Shown here: positions 7,056 through 12,965 of the stretch, in pieces
How positions within the stretch are numbered: the first letter of the stretch is position 1
How the letters are laid out: every line of letters starts with the position of its first letter
IMG/VR virus record: IMGVR_UViG_3300038421_000078
Location: 1-44,158 of that record
Direction: 5' to 3' (one strand)
Source: a virus
DNA length: 44,158 nucleotides
Made by a program: the position numbers and the translations under genes
The notes under the pieces: model-generated
What the model saw: the letters and a program-made list of their open reading frames with translations, nothing else
Told to the model about the DNA's origin: nothing
Database searches by the model: none

Positions 7056-7294
7056 TCCTCACCTCCCACGGTCATCACTTCCCCGCTCGCCAGCGTCACG
7101 GTGCAGGTCATCCGCTGCGGGGCGAAGCTGGCGTTGTACCCGGCGCACATCCCGGCCAGGTGCTTGACGGCTGCCGTTTCGGACGGGAACACCCAGGGCT
7201 TCATCTCGGTTCCCTGGCGGCGGCGCATTGGTTCGCCGCCGGTCAAGACGTTGAAGCCGCCATTGCATGGTTTGATCAGAGCCTTAGTTTCCAT
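7052..7294 (-). CDS. Small protein of unknown function
   Basis: This 80-residue protein begins METKALIKPCNGGFNVLTGGEPM, with a C-terminal part (RMTCTVTLASGEVMTVGGEE) that looks like beta hairpins. The start at ATG 7294 has AGGTG upstream. A GTG six bases earlier is possible. The stop overlaps the ASCH-like gene start. A perfect 7-bp hairpin (7309-7326) sits directly upstream of its ribosome site. No family was recognised. Confidence 0.55.
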   Translation of the reverse strand: METKALIKPCNGGFNVLTGGEPMRRRQGTEMKPWVFPSETAAVKHLAGMCAGYNASFAPQRMTCTVTLASGEVMTVGGEE

Positions 7295-7413
7295 ATTCAC
7301 CTGTGTGTTTCGGAGTCATCTCCGAAGAAGTTGTGTGTTCGGTTCGGTGCCCCGTGAGCCTCGCTGACCGGTCAAAGAGCGAAACTGTAACTGCCGCGAG
7401 GCACCGAGCCTAG
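7295..7413 (-). ncRNA. Structured RNA between tRNA and next gene
   Basis: Directly 3' of tRNA-Gly on the minus strand, TCGGTGCC pairs with GGCACCGA and the overlapping CCTCGC pairs with GCGAGG further in, giving a long imperfect stem across about 65 bases. A separate perfect hairpin at 7309-7326 has the stem TTCGGAG/CTCCGAA and a 4-base loop. No reading frame with a ribosome site is present. These could guide tRNA 3' processing or control translation of 7052-7294. The structures are seen in the sequence, and any role is inference. Confidence 0.4.
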
Positions 7414-7484
7414 AGCGGGTAGTGGGGATCGAACCCACGATGTCAGCTTGGAGGGCTGCTGCCTTGCCACTTGGCGACACCCGC
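7414..7484 (-). tRNA. tRNA-Gly (anticodon UCC)
   Basis: This 71-nt cloverleaf has a 7-bp acceptor stem GCGGGTG/TACCCGC with one G-U and a D arm GCC-AAGTGGCAA-GGC. The anticodon stem is CAGC/GCTG plus an outer mismatch, with loop CCTCCAA. The T arm TGGGT-TCGATCC-CCACT (T loop TTCGATC) is canonical. The anticodon TCC is at 7452-7450 and reads GGA. The CCA end is not encoded. It lies downstream of a long structured non-coding stretch in the leftward transcript. It probably supplements a glycine codon for phage translation. Confidence 0.93.
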
Positions 7485-7872
7485 TTGGTTTGCTGGCCTT
7501 CCACCAGCCTGACCGTGTTTACGGCTTGGAACAGTACATCCGCGTTCCTTGCTTACTTACCGGGGCGGTCTTATCTTGTGCCGCCCCTGGGGTCGTCGAA
7601 ATTGTGTGGGCGGGGACTCGGCTTACAACTCACCTGCTCTTACGCATCGCAGGAGCGCCTTATTTTTCGTCCGAGGCGGACGCCTTAGCCCTGTCGGTGG
7701 GGGTTCGGAGCTACCGGCAATGCCGTCCGCGGCCGATCCTGTTTATCGTTGTAAGTTGCTCCCCGCCCTGTCAGTGGATCCCGAATTTATGTTCTCCCTG
7801 GCCGGGCGAGCCACGTTCACCGACCCGCCCGGCCACCAAAGGAGAAAGGGGCCATGATGCCCCGCGCGGTTG
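7485..7872 (-). ncRNA. Long structured non-coding stretch before tRNA
   Basis: About 390 bases with no convincing gene separate the repressor gene from tRNA-Gly. On the minus strand several stems are visible: an 8-bp GCCGGGCG/CGCCCGGC near 7801-7833, CGTCCG/CGGACG with a 3-base loop near 7665-7682, CCTGC/GCAGG with an 11-base loop near 7632-7652, GGGGCGG/CCGCCCC near 7562-7588, and GGAAC/GTTCC with an 11-base loop near 7527-7548. This density of stems suggests a functional RNA, co-transcribed with the tRNA, rather than a spacer. The strand is assumed from the neighbours. No known RNA family was recognised. Confidence 0.4.
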
Positions 7873-8142
7873 TCAGGCCGCGCGAGCGGGGTCGCTCCCT
7901 GGGGGGGACAGGGAAACGGCCCCGCTCGCGGGGTCTGACTTCGCCAGCGCGCTGTGAGACGGCCCGTGCTCCAGGATTGCCAGGTACATTTCGATGGCGT
8001 CACGCACCAGTTCGCTGGTCGTGATCTGCCGCAGCCCGGCGGCGCGCTTGACGCGCTTGCGCATTTCGGGCGACAGCGAGAACGTGCTCTGCACCATCTT
8101 CTCTGGGCCAATCTGTGGGTGTCCGGGTCGTTTCGTATCCAT
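7873..8142 (-). CDS. Ribbon-helix-helix repressor
   Basis: This 89-residue protein has a ribbon-helix-helix core at about 16-58 (QSTFSLSPEMRKRVKRAAG, then TTSELVRDAIEMYLAIL). It has the short beta strand, helix A and helix B pattern of CopG/Arc-type dimers. The C-terminal tail is low-complexity and its codons form a large hairpin. It is divergent from the rightward operon and probably binds the palindrome at 8167-8178, controlling both promoters. ATG 8142 lies 6 bases after the predicted -10 box, so the mRNA may be leaderless. No ribosome site could fit. Confidence 0.75.
   Translation of the reverse strand: MDTKRPGHPQIGPEKMVQSTFSLSPEMRKRVKRAAGLRQITTSELVRDAIEMYLAILEHGPSHSALAKSDPASGAVSLSPPGSDPARAA
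7881..7930. repeat. Large GC-rich hairpin in repressor 3' codons
   Basis: CGCGAGCGGGG (7881-7891) and CCCCGCTCGCG (7920-7930) are perfect 11-bp inverted repeats. Inside them is a nested CCCTG/CAGGG stem. The structure occupies the last codons of the repressor gene. It lacks a T run, so it is more likely an attenuating, processing or mRNA-end-protecting structure than a simple intrinsic terminator. Confidence 0.5.
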
Positions 8143-8148
8143 GCCAAA

Positions 8149-8195
8149 ATCATACCATATAAACTATTGACTTGTCAAGAGATTGATGATAGAAT
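8149..8195. promoter_or_regulatory. Divergent promoters sharing an operator palindrome
   Basis: The plus-strand promoter has -35 TTGACT (8167-8172), a 17-bp spacer and -10 TAGAAT (8190-8195). The minus-strand promoter has -35 TTGACA (8178-8173), an 18-bp spacer and -10 TATGAT (8154-8149) preceded by TG. The two -35 boxes overlap in TTGACTTGTCAA (8167-8178), palindromic apart from the central two bases. A dimer bound here would block both. The ribbon-helix-helix protein encoded next door is the obvious candidate. Confidence 0.75.
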
Positions 8196-8217
8196 ATTGA
8201 CAGAAAGGAGAATAAAC

Positions 8218-8430
8218 ATGACCGCAGAAGAGGCAATCAAAATACTAGAGGAAAGCCCGTACAAAGACAGTGGCAAACCAAGTCGCTGCAACCAGGCGCT
8301 GACCTGCAAGCAATTCTGGGGGATCGTACGCGACTACGTTGCTGGACTACCGCCCCAAAAAGTCCTTGAACACCTGTTTGAGAAGCGCGTGTACCAGGCC
8401 AGCAAGAACCAACGCGCCCCGCGTTTCTAG
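8218..8430 (+). CDS. Small first protein of the rightward operon
   Basis: This 70-residue protein begins MTAEEAIKILEESPYKDSG. The start is set by AGGAG at 8206-8210, and it is the first gene after the strong plus promoter. It is mostly helical with two cysteines (CNQALTCKQF) and a basic end (KNQRAPRF). Its position directly behind the early operator suggests an early regulatory or host-takeover role, but no family was recognised. Confidence 0.65.
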   Translation: MTAEEAIKILEESPYKDSGKPSRCNQALTCKQFWGIVRDYVAGLPPQKVLEHLFEKRVYQASKNQRAPRF

Positions 8431-8442
8431 GAGAATAAACCC

Positions 8443-8904
8443 ATGAACCAACAGCTTGCTGAAAAGATCGTGTCCCTCGCCTGCGCCCGACGCTCAGTGG
8501 AATTGCAGGCCCTGGCGGTTGACGCCGCGCTCGGCGCCTTGGAAGAAACCGAAGCCTTCAAGTCGTGGCGGGCGGCCAAGAACGCCAAGCAAGACGCTGA
8601 AAAAGCAGAGGCCGCCGTTGACGCCGAGGTGCGTGAGTTGGCCCTGGCGAGCGGGGAGAAGCAGCCGCACCCGGCGGTGCAGATCATCACCACCAGTGTC
8701 TTAGAGTACCAGGATAAAGACGCCGTTGCCTGGTGTATCCAGACCCAGCAATTGAGCCTGCTCAAGATTGATACCCGCGCCTTCGAGAAAGTTGCCCGCA
8801 CCCTGGAAATCCAGGGCGTCATTCGCCACGAGAAGCCCGGCGTCCGCATCGCGTCCAACCTGCGCCAGTACGAACAGGAGGCTTGCGATGACCGGCTGCC
8901 CTAA
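8443..8904 (+). CDS. Unknown early protein, coiled-coil N-terminus
   Basis: In this 153-residue protein, residues 1-70 are a long Ala/Glu/Lys-rich helix (LGALEETEAFKSWRAAKNAKQDAEKAEAAVDAEV) likely to form a coiled coil. The rest (VLEYQDKDAVAWCIQTQQLSLLKIDTRAFEKVARTLEIQG) is a compact domain. Such proteins are often found beside phage recombination genes, where some act as nuclease inhibitors or sliding-clamp-like partners. A good AGGAG precedes ATG 8443. The domain layout is visible and the role is not. Confidence 0.6.
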   Translation: MNQQLAEKIVSLACARRSVELQALAVDAALGALEETEAFKSWRAAKNAKQDAEKAEAAVDAEVRELALASGEKQPHPAVQIITTSVLEYQDKDAVAWCIQTQQLSLLKIDTRAFEKVARTLEIQGVIRHEKPGVRIASNLRQYEQEACDDRLP

Positions 8905-9256
8905 CCTCAAGTGCTACTGCCCCAGCGCGGCGCACCCGAACACTGGCTGCGCCTGCTCGTGCCACGTGGACTTCTACACCACGCAGGATCAGCAAATCCG
9001 CCAGGCCGTAGACGATGGCGAACTCTACGGCTACATCAAGAGCGCCAGCGGGATGCACCCGGTCGTGATGGTCACGGCCACCGACAAGCACGTTTCGGTG
9101 CGCGCCCTGGATAGCGCCTGGGTCGGCGTGGCGGAATTTTCCCGCAGCCAGTTCTACATGGTTGAGTTGTATCCCGGCCAACTGGCCGAGATGCACAAGA
9201 TCGCCATGCACGACCTGGGCCTGCGACCGGAAGAATATCGAATGAGTGGAGGGTAA
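8888..9256 (+). CDS. Cysteine-rich N-terminal protein, unknown
   Basis: This 122-residue protein starts MTGCPNLKCYCPSAAHPNTGCACSCH, with six cysteines and two histidines in 26 residues and probably a metal site. A beta-rich domain follows (VVMVTATDKHVSVRALDSAWVGVAEF). AGGAGG lies 7 bases before ATG 8888, inside the end of the preceding gene (stop 8904). The longer frame upstream has no ribosome site. Function is unknown. Confidence 0.6.
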   Translation: MTGCPNLKCYCPSAAHPNTGCACSCHVDFYTTQDQQIRQAVDDGELYGYIKSASGMHPVVMVTATDKHVSVRALDSAWVGVAEFSRSQFYMVELYPGQLAEMHKIAMHDLGLRPEEYRMSGG

Positions 9257-9257
9257 C

Positions 9258-9674
9258 ATGGAAGCAGCAACAATCAAACTAGATCATGCTCTCGTAGAGA
9301 GTATCATCAGGGCAGAAGTACAGACCGCAATTGTCGGTGCCATGAATGGCCGCGAGGAAATGATAGCCACTATGGTGGCGGCGGTTCTATCCGAGAAGGT
9401 TGACGACAACGGCAAGCCATCGAGCTACTCTAGCGCACGCACATACCTAAGCTGGTTTACCCGGCGCGCCATCCAGGAGGCGGCGCGTGAGGCGCTGACA
9501 GAATACATCAAAGAGTCGCACCCGAAGTTAGTGGCGGAGATGAAAAAGCAGATCGCAAAACAGGCGGCCTCTGGCGACCTGGCGGCCGCGTTCGTCGGCG
9601 GGCTGGTCAAGAGCGTCGAATCGACCTGGCGAATGAATGTGGAAGTTAGCCTACGGACCCCAAAGGAAGATTGA
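9258..9674 (+). CDS. Unknown protein upstream of annealing protein
   Basis: This 138-residue helical protein (AATIKLDHALVESIIRAEVQTAIVGAM and KSHPKLVAEMKKQIAKQ are representative stretches) starts at ATG 9258 with GGAGGG 5 bases before it. Its stop is 2 bases from the GTG of the annealing protein, so the two are probably coupled. By position it may serve DNA recombination. No family was recognised. Confidence 0.6.
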   Translation: MEAATIKLDHALVESIIRAEVQTAIVGAMNGREEMIATMVAAVLSEKVDDNGKPSSYSSARTYLSWFTRRAIQEAAREALTEYIKESHPKLVAEMKKQIAKQAASGDLAAAFVGGLVKSVESTWRMNVEVSLRTPKED

Positions 9675-9675
9675 C

Positions 9676-10761
9676 GTGAACAACAATAAGTCCATCGTCC
9701 TGGCTTCGGGTGCGGAGTTGCAATACTCCGTCATCCAGCCGAAAGTTATGGAGTATGCCAAAACCCTGATCCGCACATGTCCGGGTGGGAAGAAATTGAC
9801 CGAGAGCGAGGCCACTTATCTGGCTGTGTTCTCGGTAGTCAATGACCTCAATCCCTTCGAGGGGGAAGCATATTACATGCCCAACGCTGGCCCGATCGCG
9901 GGTGTCCCAGCCTACCGCCGCAAGGCTAACGAATACCTGATCCGGCGCTATGGTACTGGCCCGCTGTCAACCTTCAAGACAGATTTCCGATTGGCCGCCA
10001 CCAGCGAGGCCCAATACGACCCCGACAAGAATGACATTGCCTGGGTGTGTATGTTGTACGATCTGCACCAAGACCAACTGTGGCAACAGCAAGTCATCTC
10101 CAATATGGCCGGGCTGCGCGCTGCGGGCATGGAGGGTAAAGAACTGCGCGAGTACGCTGAACATCTGGCCGGCCCGCGCCCCATCACCGAGGCGGTTGGC
10201 GTAGTCAAGGCGTCCGAGAACTTTGGTCCCGACAAGTGGGACAGGAATGAGCGCGCCAAGAAGCGCGCCGAGAAAGCCGCCATCCGCAAGGCTTACCCGG
10301 TGGGCGTCAACATTGTTGGCGACGCCGAGACCGGCGAGATCATTGACGGTGTGGCGCGCGACCTGGTGATGGATGTATCTAGCCAGCTTGCTGCCGGAGA
10401 GCCGAAGTCAGACCACACCGAAACGCAGTTGATGACCGACCTGGGCTTTGGCCCGGTCGCGCAGAAGGACGCCCCGGCGGTTGTGGATGTCGCCAGCACC
10501 ATTCCGCCCGAACCGGAGTATGTCCCCCCGGTTGACGAGCCGAAGCCAGCCGCCGCCACCCCGCAGCAGGCCGCGGTGGACGCGGGCGCGTGCCCTGATA
10601 TCTTCCAGGCAAACGCCTGGTTTGAGCGGTGCGCGCTGCCCACCAAGAAAACCGCCAGCACCTTCGTGCAGTGGTGCAAGGCTGTGCAAGGCTGGATAGA
10701 CTCGACCGGCTGCGGCCTGGAGCAGGCCGCAGCGAAGGCTAATAAGGGAGAGGTGCCATGA
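9676..10761 (+). CDS. RecT/Bet-like single-strand annealing protein
   Basis: This 361-residue protein has residues 1-210 fitting phage annealing proteins. LTESEATYLAVFSVVNDLNP followed by FEGEAYYMP corresponds to the RecT/Bet block in which a helix leads to 'L-x-P-F-x-G-E-x-Y'. GVPAYRRKANEYLIRR follows, and RNERAKKRAEKAAIRKAYP resembles the conserved 'K-x-A-x-A-x-A-x-R-K-A-F-P' helix. It would anneal complementary single strands during recombination. A Pro/Ala-rich linker (about 275-315) leads to a C-terminal helical tail that could bind host SSB or a partner. No paired exonuclease was recognised nearby. The start is GTG 9676, with AGGAAG upstream. Confidence 0.55.
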   Translation: MNNNKSIVLASGAELQYSVIQPKVMEYAKTLIRTCPGGKKLTESEATYLAVFSVVNDLNPFEGEAYYMPNAGPIAGVPAYRRKANEYLIRRYGTGPLSTFKTDFRLAATSEAQYDPDKNDIAWVCMLYDLHQDQLWQQQVISNMAGLRAAGMEGKELREYAEHLAGPRPITEAVGVVKASENFGPDKWDRNERAKKRAEKAAIRKAYPVGVNIVGDAETGEIIDGVARDLVMDVSSQLAAGEPKSDHTETQLMTDLGFGPVAQKDAPAVVDVASTIPPEPEYVPPVDEPKPAAATPQQAAVDAGACPDIFQANAWFERCALPTKKTASTFVQWCKAVQGWIDSTGCGLEQAAAKANKGEVP

Positions 10762-11276
10762 AAGACAAAATCGTTATTCCGTGTTGGGGAGGGAAACACT
10801 GCTCTTCCGCCGATCACCGCCTGGAAGTTTTAGAGATGGATGGTCGTTATTACCTGGATATTCGCGAAGATACCTATACCCAATCCATCTCCATCCCGGC
10901 CTGGCTGTACGCCGCCATCGAGAAGGCACACCGCGAGCAGAGCGGTGGCCCGACCGAGAACGACGAGCTGCACGAGCGCCTCGCGAAGGCCGACGTTCGT
11001 ATCCGGGAGTTGACCGAAGAGCGCGATGACCTGCGCGAGCGGGCCGAGGAGTTTGAGGTGCGATGGCGCACGGCGCGCTCTCACATAGACGCCCTGCATT
11101 TCGAGCGTAACGCGCTGCGCGATGCCCTGAAAGAGCGAGATGCGATCATCGGAGATACCCCCGTACGCGCTTTCTACACAGGCAAGCGCGCCGGCTACGA
11201 CGAAGCCTTTGCCCGCCTGCTGGAGATCGAGAAGGAAATTGCCGACCTAAAGGCAAAGCTAGCAGAGGCCGAATGA
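10758..11276 (+). CDS. Coiled-coil protein, unknown function
   Basis: This 172-residue protein has residues 1-55 as a small beta-rich domain with two cysteines (VIPCWGGKHCSSADH). Residues 65-172 are highly charged, with heptads of Glu/Arg/Leu (ELHERLAKADVRIRELTEER), a long coiled coil broken by GDTPVRAFYTGKRAGYDEAF. The ATG overlaps the annealing-protein stop as ATGA and the stop overlaps the next start as ATGA, so it is clearly part of the operon. No enzymatic motif was seen. Confidence 0.65.
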   Translation: MKDKIVIPCWGGKHCSSADHRLEVLEMDGRYYLDIREDTYTQSISIPAWLYAAIEKAHREQSGGPTENDELHERLAKADVRIRELTEERDDLRERAEEFEVRWRTARSHIDALHFERNALRDALKERDAIIGDTPVRAFYTGKRAGYDEAFARLLEIEKEIADLKAKLAEAE

Positions 11277-11479
11277 GACCGCTCGACCTGTTCGCCAATT
11301 TGCTGCAAGAGTTCAACATGCGCCTTCGCTCACGCGAGTCTATGCAACTCTTCCACTCACCCACCCCGCAGCGCAAGGTGCGTCTGCGCCGCGGCTACAC
11401 CAAGAAGGCGTATAATTTCCAGAAGGCGAAGGTGCGCCGCAAGATGGCCGCCGCTTCACGGCGGATCAACCGAAAGTAG
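11273..11479 (+). CDS. Small basic protein
   Basis: This 68-residue protein has a strongly basic C-terminal half (RKVRLRRGYTKKAYNFQKAK and more Lys/Arg), suggesting RNA or DNA binding. It starts at ATG 11273, overlapping the coiled-coil gene. It is the last gene before the non-coding RNA island, so it might act on that RNA, which is speculation from position only. Confidence 0.6.
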   Translation: MRPLDLFANLLQEFNMRLRSRESMQLFHSPTPQRKVRLRRGYTKKAYNFQKAKVRRKMAAASRRINRK

Positions 11480-11482
11480 TAA

Positions 11483-11619
11483 CAGCCGCCTGCCGCCGCA
11501 AAGGCAGAACCTTACCAGCGTGTACGCACATGCTGTATATAGGAAAAGAACAAATGTACGGAATGTCTGCGTCGGGCGCAAGCCCACTAGGAGCGCAGAG
11601 ACCTGGCGGCAGGCGGCTG
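11483..11619 (+). ncRNA. Structured RNA closed by a perfect 15-bp stem
   Basis: Bases 11483-11497 and 11605-11619 are perfect 15-bp complements, closing a 107-nt interior. Inside are a 7-bp hairpin (11515-11534, CAGCGTG/CATGCTG), a short AAGG/CCTT hairpin, and TCTGCG/CGCAGA enclosing GGGC-GCAA-GCCC, which has a GNRA tetraloop. The 5' strand can alternatively fold as CTGCC/GGCAG with the bases that follow, so two exclusive folds exist. No open reading frame with a ribosome site fits. It begins 4 bases after the preceding stop codon. It is a strong candidate for a functional RNA of unrecognised family. Confidence 0.55.
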
Positions 11620-11630
11620 AAAATTCAGAT

Positions 11631-11751
11631 GGACGGGCGGCGTGGTGGGAACACCAGCTAGGCCGCGGTCGAAGGCAAACGTGGATAGACGCCATGCTGA
11701 CCGACATTGACGGCCAGTCCACAAGATCAGGTTCAAATCCTGACCCGTCCA
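11631..11751 (+). ncRNA. tRNA-like RNA with non-canonical interior
   Basis: GGACGGG (11631-11637) pairs perfectly with CCCGTCC (11744-11750) as a 7-bp acceptor. Directly before the latter is a canonical T arm, TCAGG-TTCAAAT-CCTGA (11727-11743). The 121-nt total is too long for a normal tRNA, and no standard D and anticodon arms fit. The interior holds TGGTG-GGAA-CACCA (11643-11656), GTGGA/TCCAC pairing across 11671-11722, and CCG-ACATTGA-CGG with a 7-base loop. It may be an intron-bearing, decayed or purpose-built tRNA-like structure. Confidence 0.45.
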
Positions 11752-11758
11752 AGTGTCA

Positions 11759-11858
11759 ATTCCTGGAGCGTTACAGGCGTCTCCCCAAAGCAGTGCAAAT
11801 CTGCGCGCAGGATCGCCGGCTTACACGGCAGGCAGCGGGTGAAATTCCCCACCCAGGA
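11759..11858 (+). ncRNA. Third stem-rich segment of the RNA island
   Basis: The 100-base stretch between the tRNA-like element and the HNH promoter is bounded by the complementary segments TTCCTGG (near 11760) and CCAGGAA (near 11858). Within it lie GCAG-TGCAAAT-CTGC and GCCG-GCTTACA-CGGC, both with 7-base loops, and GGGTG/CACCC. No coding frame with a start signal is present. The evidence is the density of stems only, and single stems of this size occur by chance. Confidence 0.3.
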
Positions 11859-11860
11859 AG

Positions 11861-11869
11861 TGGTATAAT
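11861..11869 (+). promoter_or_regulatory. Extended -10 promoter of the HNH gene
   Basis: TGGTATAAT (TATAAT at 11864-11869) is a perfect extended -10 element. With the preceding G it is identical over ten bases to the replication-gene promoter at 6387-6395. Transcription would start at about 11876-11877, exactly where the first long complementary arm of the leader begins. Confidence 0.65.
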
Positions 11870-11876
11870 AGGCCTC

Positions 11877-11983
11877 GCTGATGGATGTTGGGAGTTTTTG
11901 TTTGCCAAATAGATAGCCGCTATTCTGCCCACTCCCTCTCCATCAGCAAGAGACTGGCAAAGCAGGATGGCGGCTATCTGTTT
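11877..11983 (+). ncRNA. HNH leader RNA, complementary segments interleaved
   Basis: Three complementary pairs lie in the same left-to-right order on both sides. A 11877-11895 pairs with 11931-11947 (9 bp plus 6 bp around a small internal loop). C 11901-11907 (TTTGCCA) pairs with 11955-11961 (TGGCAAA). B 11907-11920 pairs with 11970-11983 (13 pairs and one G-U). The order is A-C-B-A'-C'-B', so they cross and cannot all form as plain hairpins. The last arm ends 1-2 bases before the ribosome site of the HNH gene, suggesting control of its translation. Confidence 0.55.
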
Positions 11984-11993
11984 TGGAGAGGCC

Positions 11994-12389
11994 GTGAAGG
12001 ACTGGAGAGCCGGAGTGTACGGCAAAAACTACAAGGCAATGACCGGCTTAGAAAAAGCCGAATGGAAGATCCTCAGAGACAGCATCATTGAGCGCGATAA
12101 CTTTACATGCTTGCGCTGTGAGGATAAGTTTAGGTCAAAGAGTAAACTCACTGTTCACCATGTCGTTCCGCGTGCCGATGGCGGGTCGAATGATCCAAGC
12201 AACCTGGTTACTCTTTGTAGCCAGTGCCACGACTTTGTGGAGATGAACGACCTCAAAACCATCATTGATATCATAGGTAGTATCGAGGTCGAAGTTGAGA
12301 CGGAAGAAGCCCCGCCAGAGCCTGTCGAAACGGATTGGCACACTTGGGTTTATGGCGGTGCTAGAAATCCCTTAAAAGGGAGATTCTAA
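11994..12389 (+). CDS. HNH endonuclease
   Basis: This 131-residue nuclease has the core DNFTCLRCEDKF, then KLTVHHVVPRADGGSND, then PSNLVTLCSQCHDFVE. It has two CxxC pairs for structural zinc, the HH catalytic pair, the central Asn and the final His. The C-terminal 40 residues are acidic and Pro-rich. It could be a free-standing homing nuclease or a recombination/packaging nuclease. The start chosen is GTG 11994 because GGAGAGG lies 5 bases before it. The ATG at 11967 has a weak site and would put the leader's last arm inside the gene. It has its own promoter and a structured leader. Confidence 0.85.
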   Translation: MKDWRAGVYGKNYKAMTGLEKAEWKILRDSIIERDNFTCLRCEDKFRSKSKLTVHHVVPRADGGSNDPSNLVTLCSQCHDFVEMNDLKTIIDIIGSIEVEVETEEAPPEPVETDWHTWVYGGARNPLKGRF

Positions 12390-12409
12390 AATCGTCACGC
12401 CTTGTGACG
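12363..12409 (+). terminator. Hairpins at and after the HNH stop codon
   Basis: AGAAaTCCCTT/AAGGGAgaTTCT (12363-12387) folds over the last HNH codons with a 2-base loop. A second stem CGTCAC/GTGACG (12393-12398, 12404-12409) follows at once. An A/T-rich stretch comes next, but no clean T run. They may weaken read-through into 12462-12707 or protect the mRNA end. This is a tentative terminator. Confidence 0.35.
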
Positions 12410-12461
12410 CTCTTGTGATAAATAAAAATAATTATTTCTGTAATACAGGTAGGACAGGACG

Positions 12462-12707
12462 ATGGAAATCGACTCTACACTACAGGCCGTCACAAAGGCT
12501 TTGCTCGCCGAGCACCAGCGCCTCGGCAGTTGGTCGAAAGTGGCTGCCGAATACAACCGCCCAAAGGGCACGCTTTGTCGCATCGCCACCGAGCCGGGCT
12601 ACTGCCCGAAGTGGCTACGGCGCAACATCCTGGCGATGACGCCCTGGCGAGACCTGCTGGCTATGCCAAAGGAGGAGTTGAAGTGGAGACTGGAAAACCG
12701 GGAATGA
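12462..12707 (+). CDS. Small helix-turn-helix protein
   Basis: This 81-residue protein contains LGSWSKVAAEYNRPKGTLCRIATEP, which has the spacing of a helix-turn-helix of the kind seen in small phage regulators. MTPWRDLLAMPKEELKWRLENRE follows as a helical tail. The 72-base A/T-rich gap upstream (12390-12461) probably holds a promoter, but no clear boxes are seen. The ribosome site is AGGACAGGAC. The stop overlaps the next ATG as ATGA within a 25-base repeat that recurs 258 bases later. Confidence 0.6.
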   Translation: MEIDSTLQAVTKALLAEHQRLGSWSKVAAEYNRPKGTLCRIATEPGYCPKWLRRNILAMTPWRDLLAMPKEELKWRLENRE

Positions 12708-12965
12708 TTGATGTTTTGAACGGCAGGGCAATAGTGCCAGACTTCTATGACAGCGACAGCAAAGAGCACGAGTTCTCGGCGCTGCGCAAGAAGATAGCCC
12801 TAGCCCTGTATGATCGGCTGAAACAAGGGGAGTGCGCCGTGCTTGTCAAAGAAACAACTTTGTCTTTCCCGCCTCTTCCTGGCGAACGATACGGTCACAG
12901 TGCCCTTGCGATTGAAGTTGAGTTACGCGAGGTCAAACGCGTGGAGACTGGAAAACCGGGAATGA
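12683..12965 (+). repeat. 25-bp direct repeat flanking 258 bp
   Basis: Bases 12683-12707 and 12941-12965 are identical (25 nt). Each copy ends in ATGA, the start of a plausible coding frame. The first is the stop/start overlap between two genes. The second precedes an internal ATG at 12962. The distance of 258 bases is a multiple of three, so insertion or deletion between copies leaves the downstream frame intact. This looks like a recombination scar. Confidence 0.85.

Noticed and set aside
7309-7326. Stem with CTCCGAAAC after it, like hammerhead stem II plus GAAA
   Set aside because: The bases before the 5' arm are CTTCTTC rather than CTGANGA, and no cleavage triplet lies in the right place.
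7448-7957. Plus-strand open frame of 169 codons across the tRNA region
   Set aside because: It runs antisense through the tRNA gene and the end of the repressor gene, has no ribosome site, and its translation is compositionally odd.
11839-11851. Short match to the cobalamin riboswitch phrase GGTGAAATTCC
   Set aside because: The rest of the B12 box and core elements are absent, so this is a chance 11-base match.
11520-11912. Plus-strand open frame of 130 codons across the RNA island
   Set aside because: It has no ribosome site, crosses the tRNA-like element and the HNH promoter, and the product shows no protein-like pattern.
12412-12440. Possible promoter for 12462-12707 with TTGTGA as -35
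   Set aside because: No -10 box falls at an acceptable distance. The stretch is merely A/T-rich.
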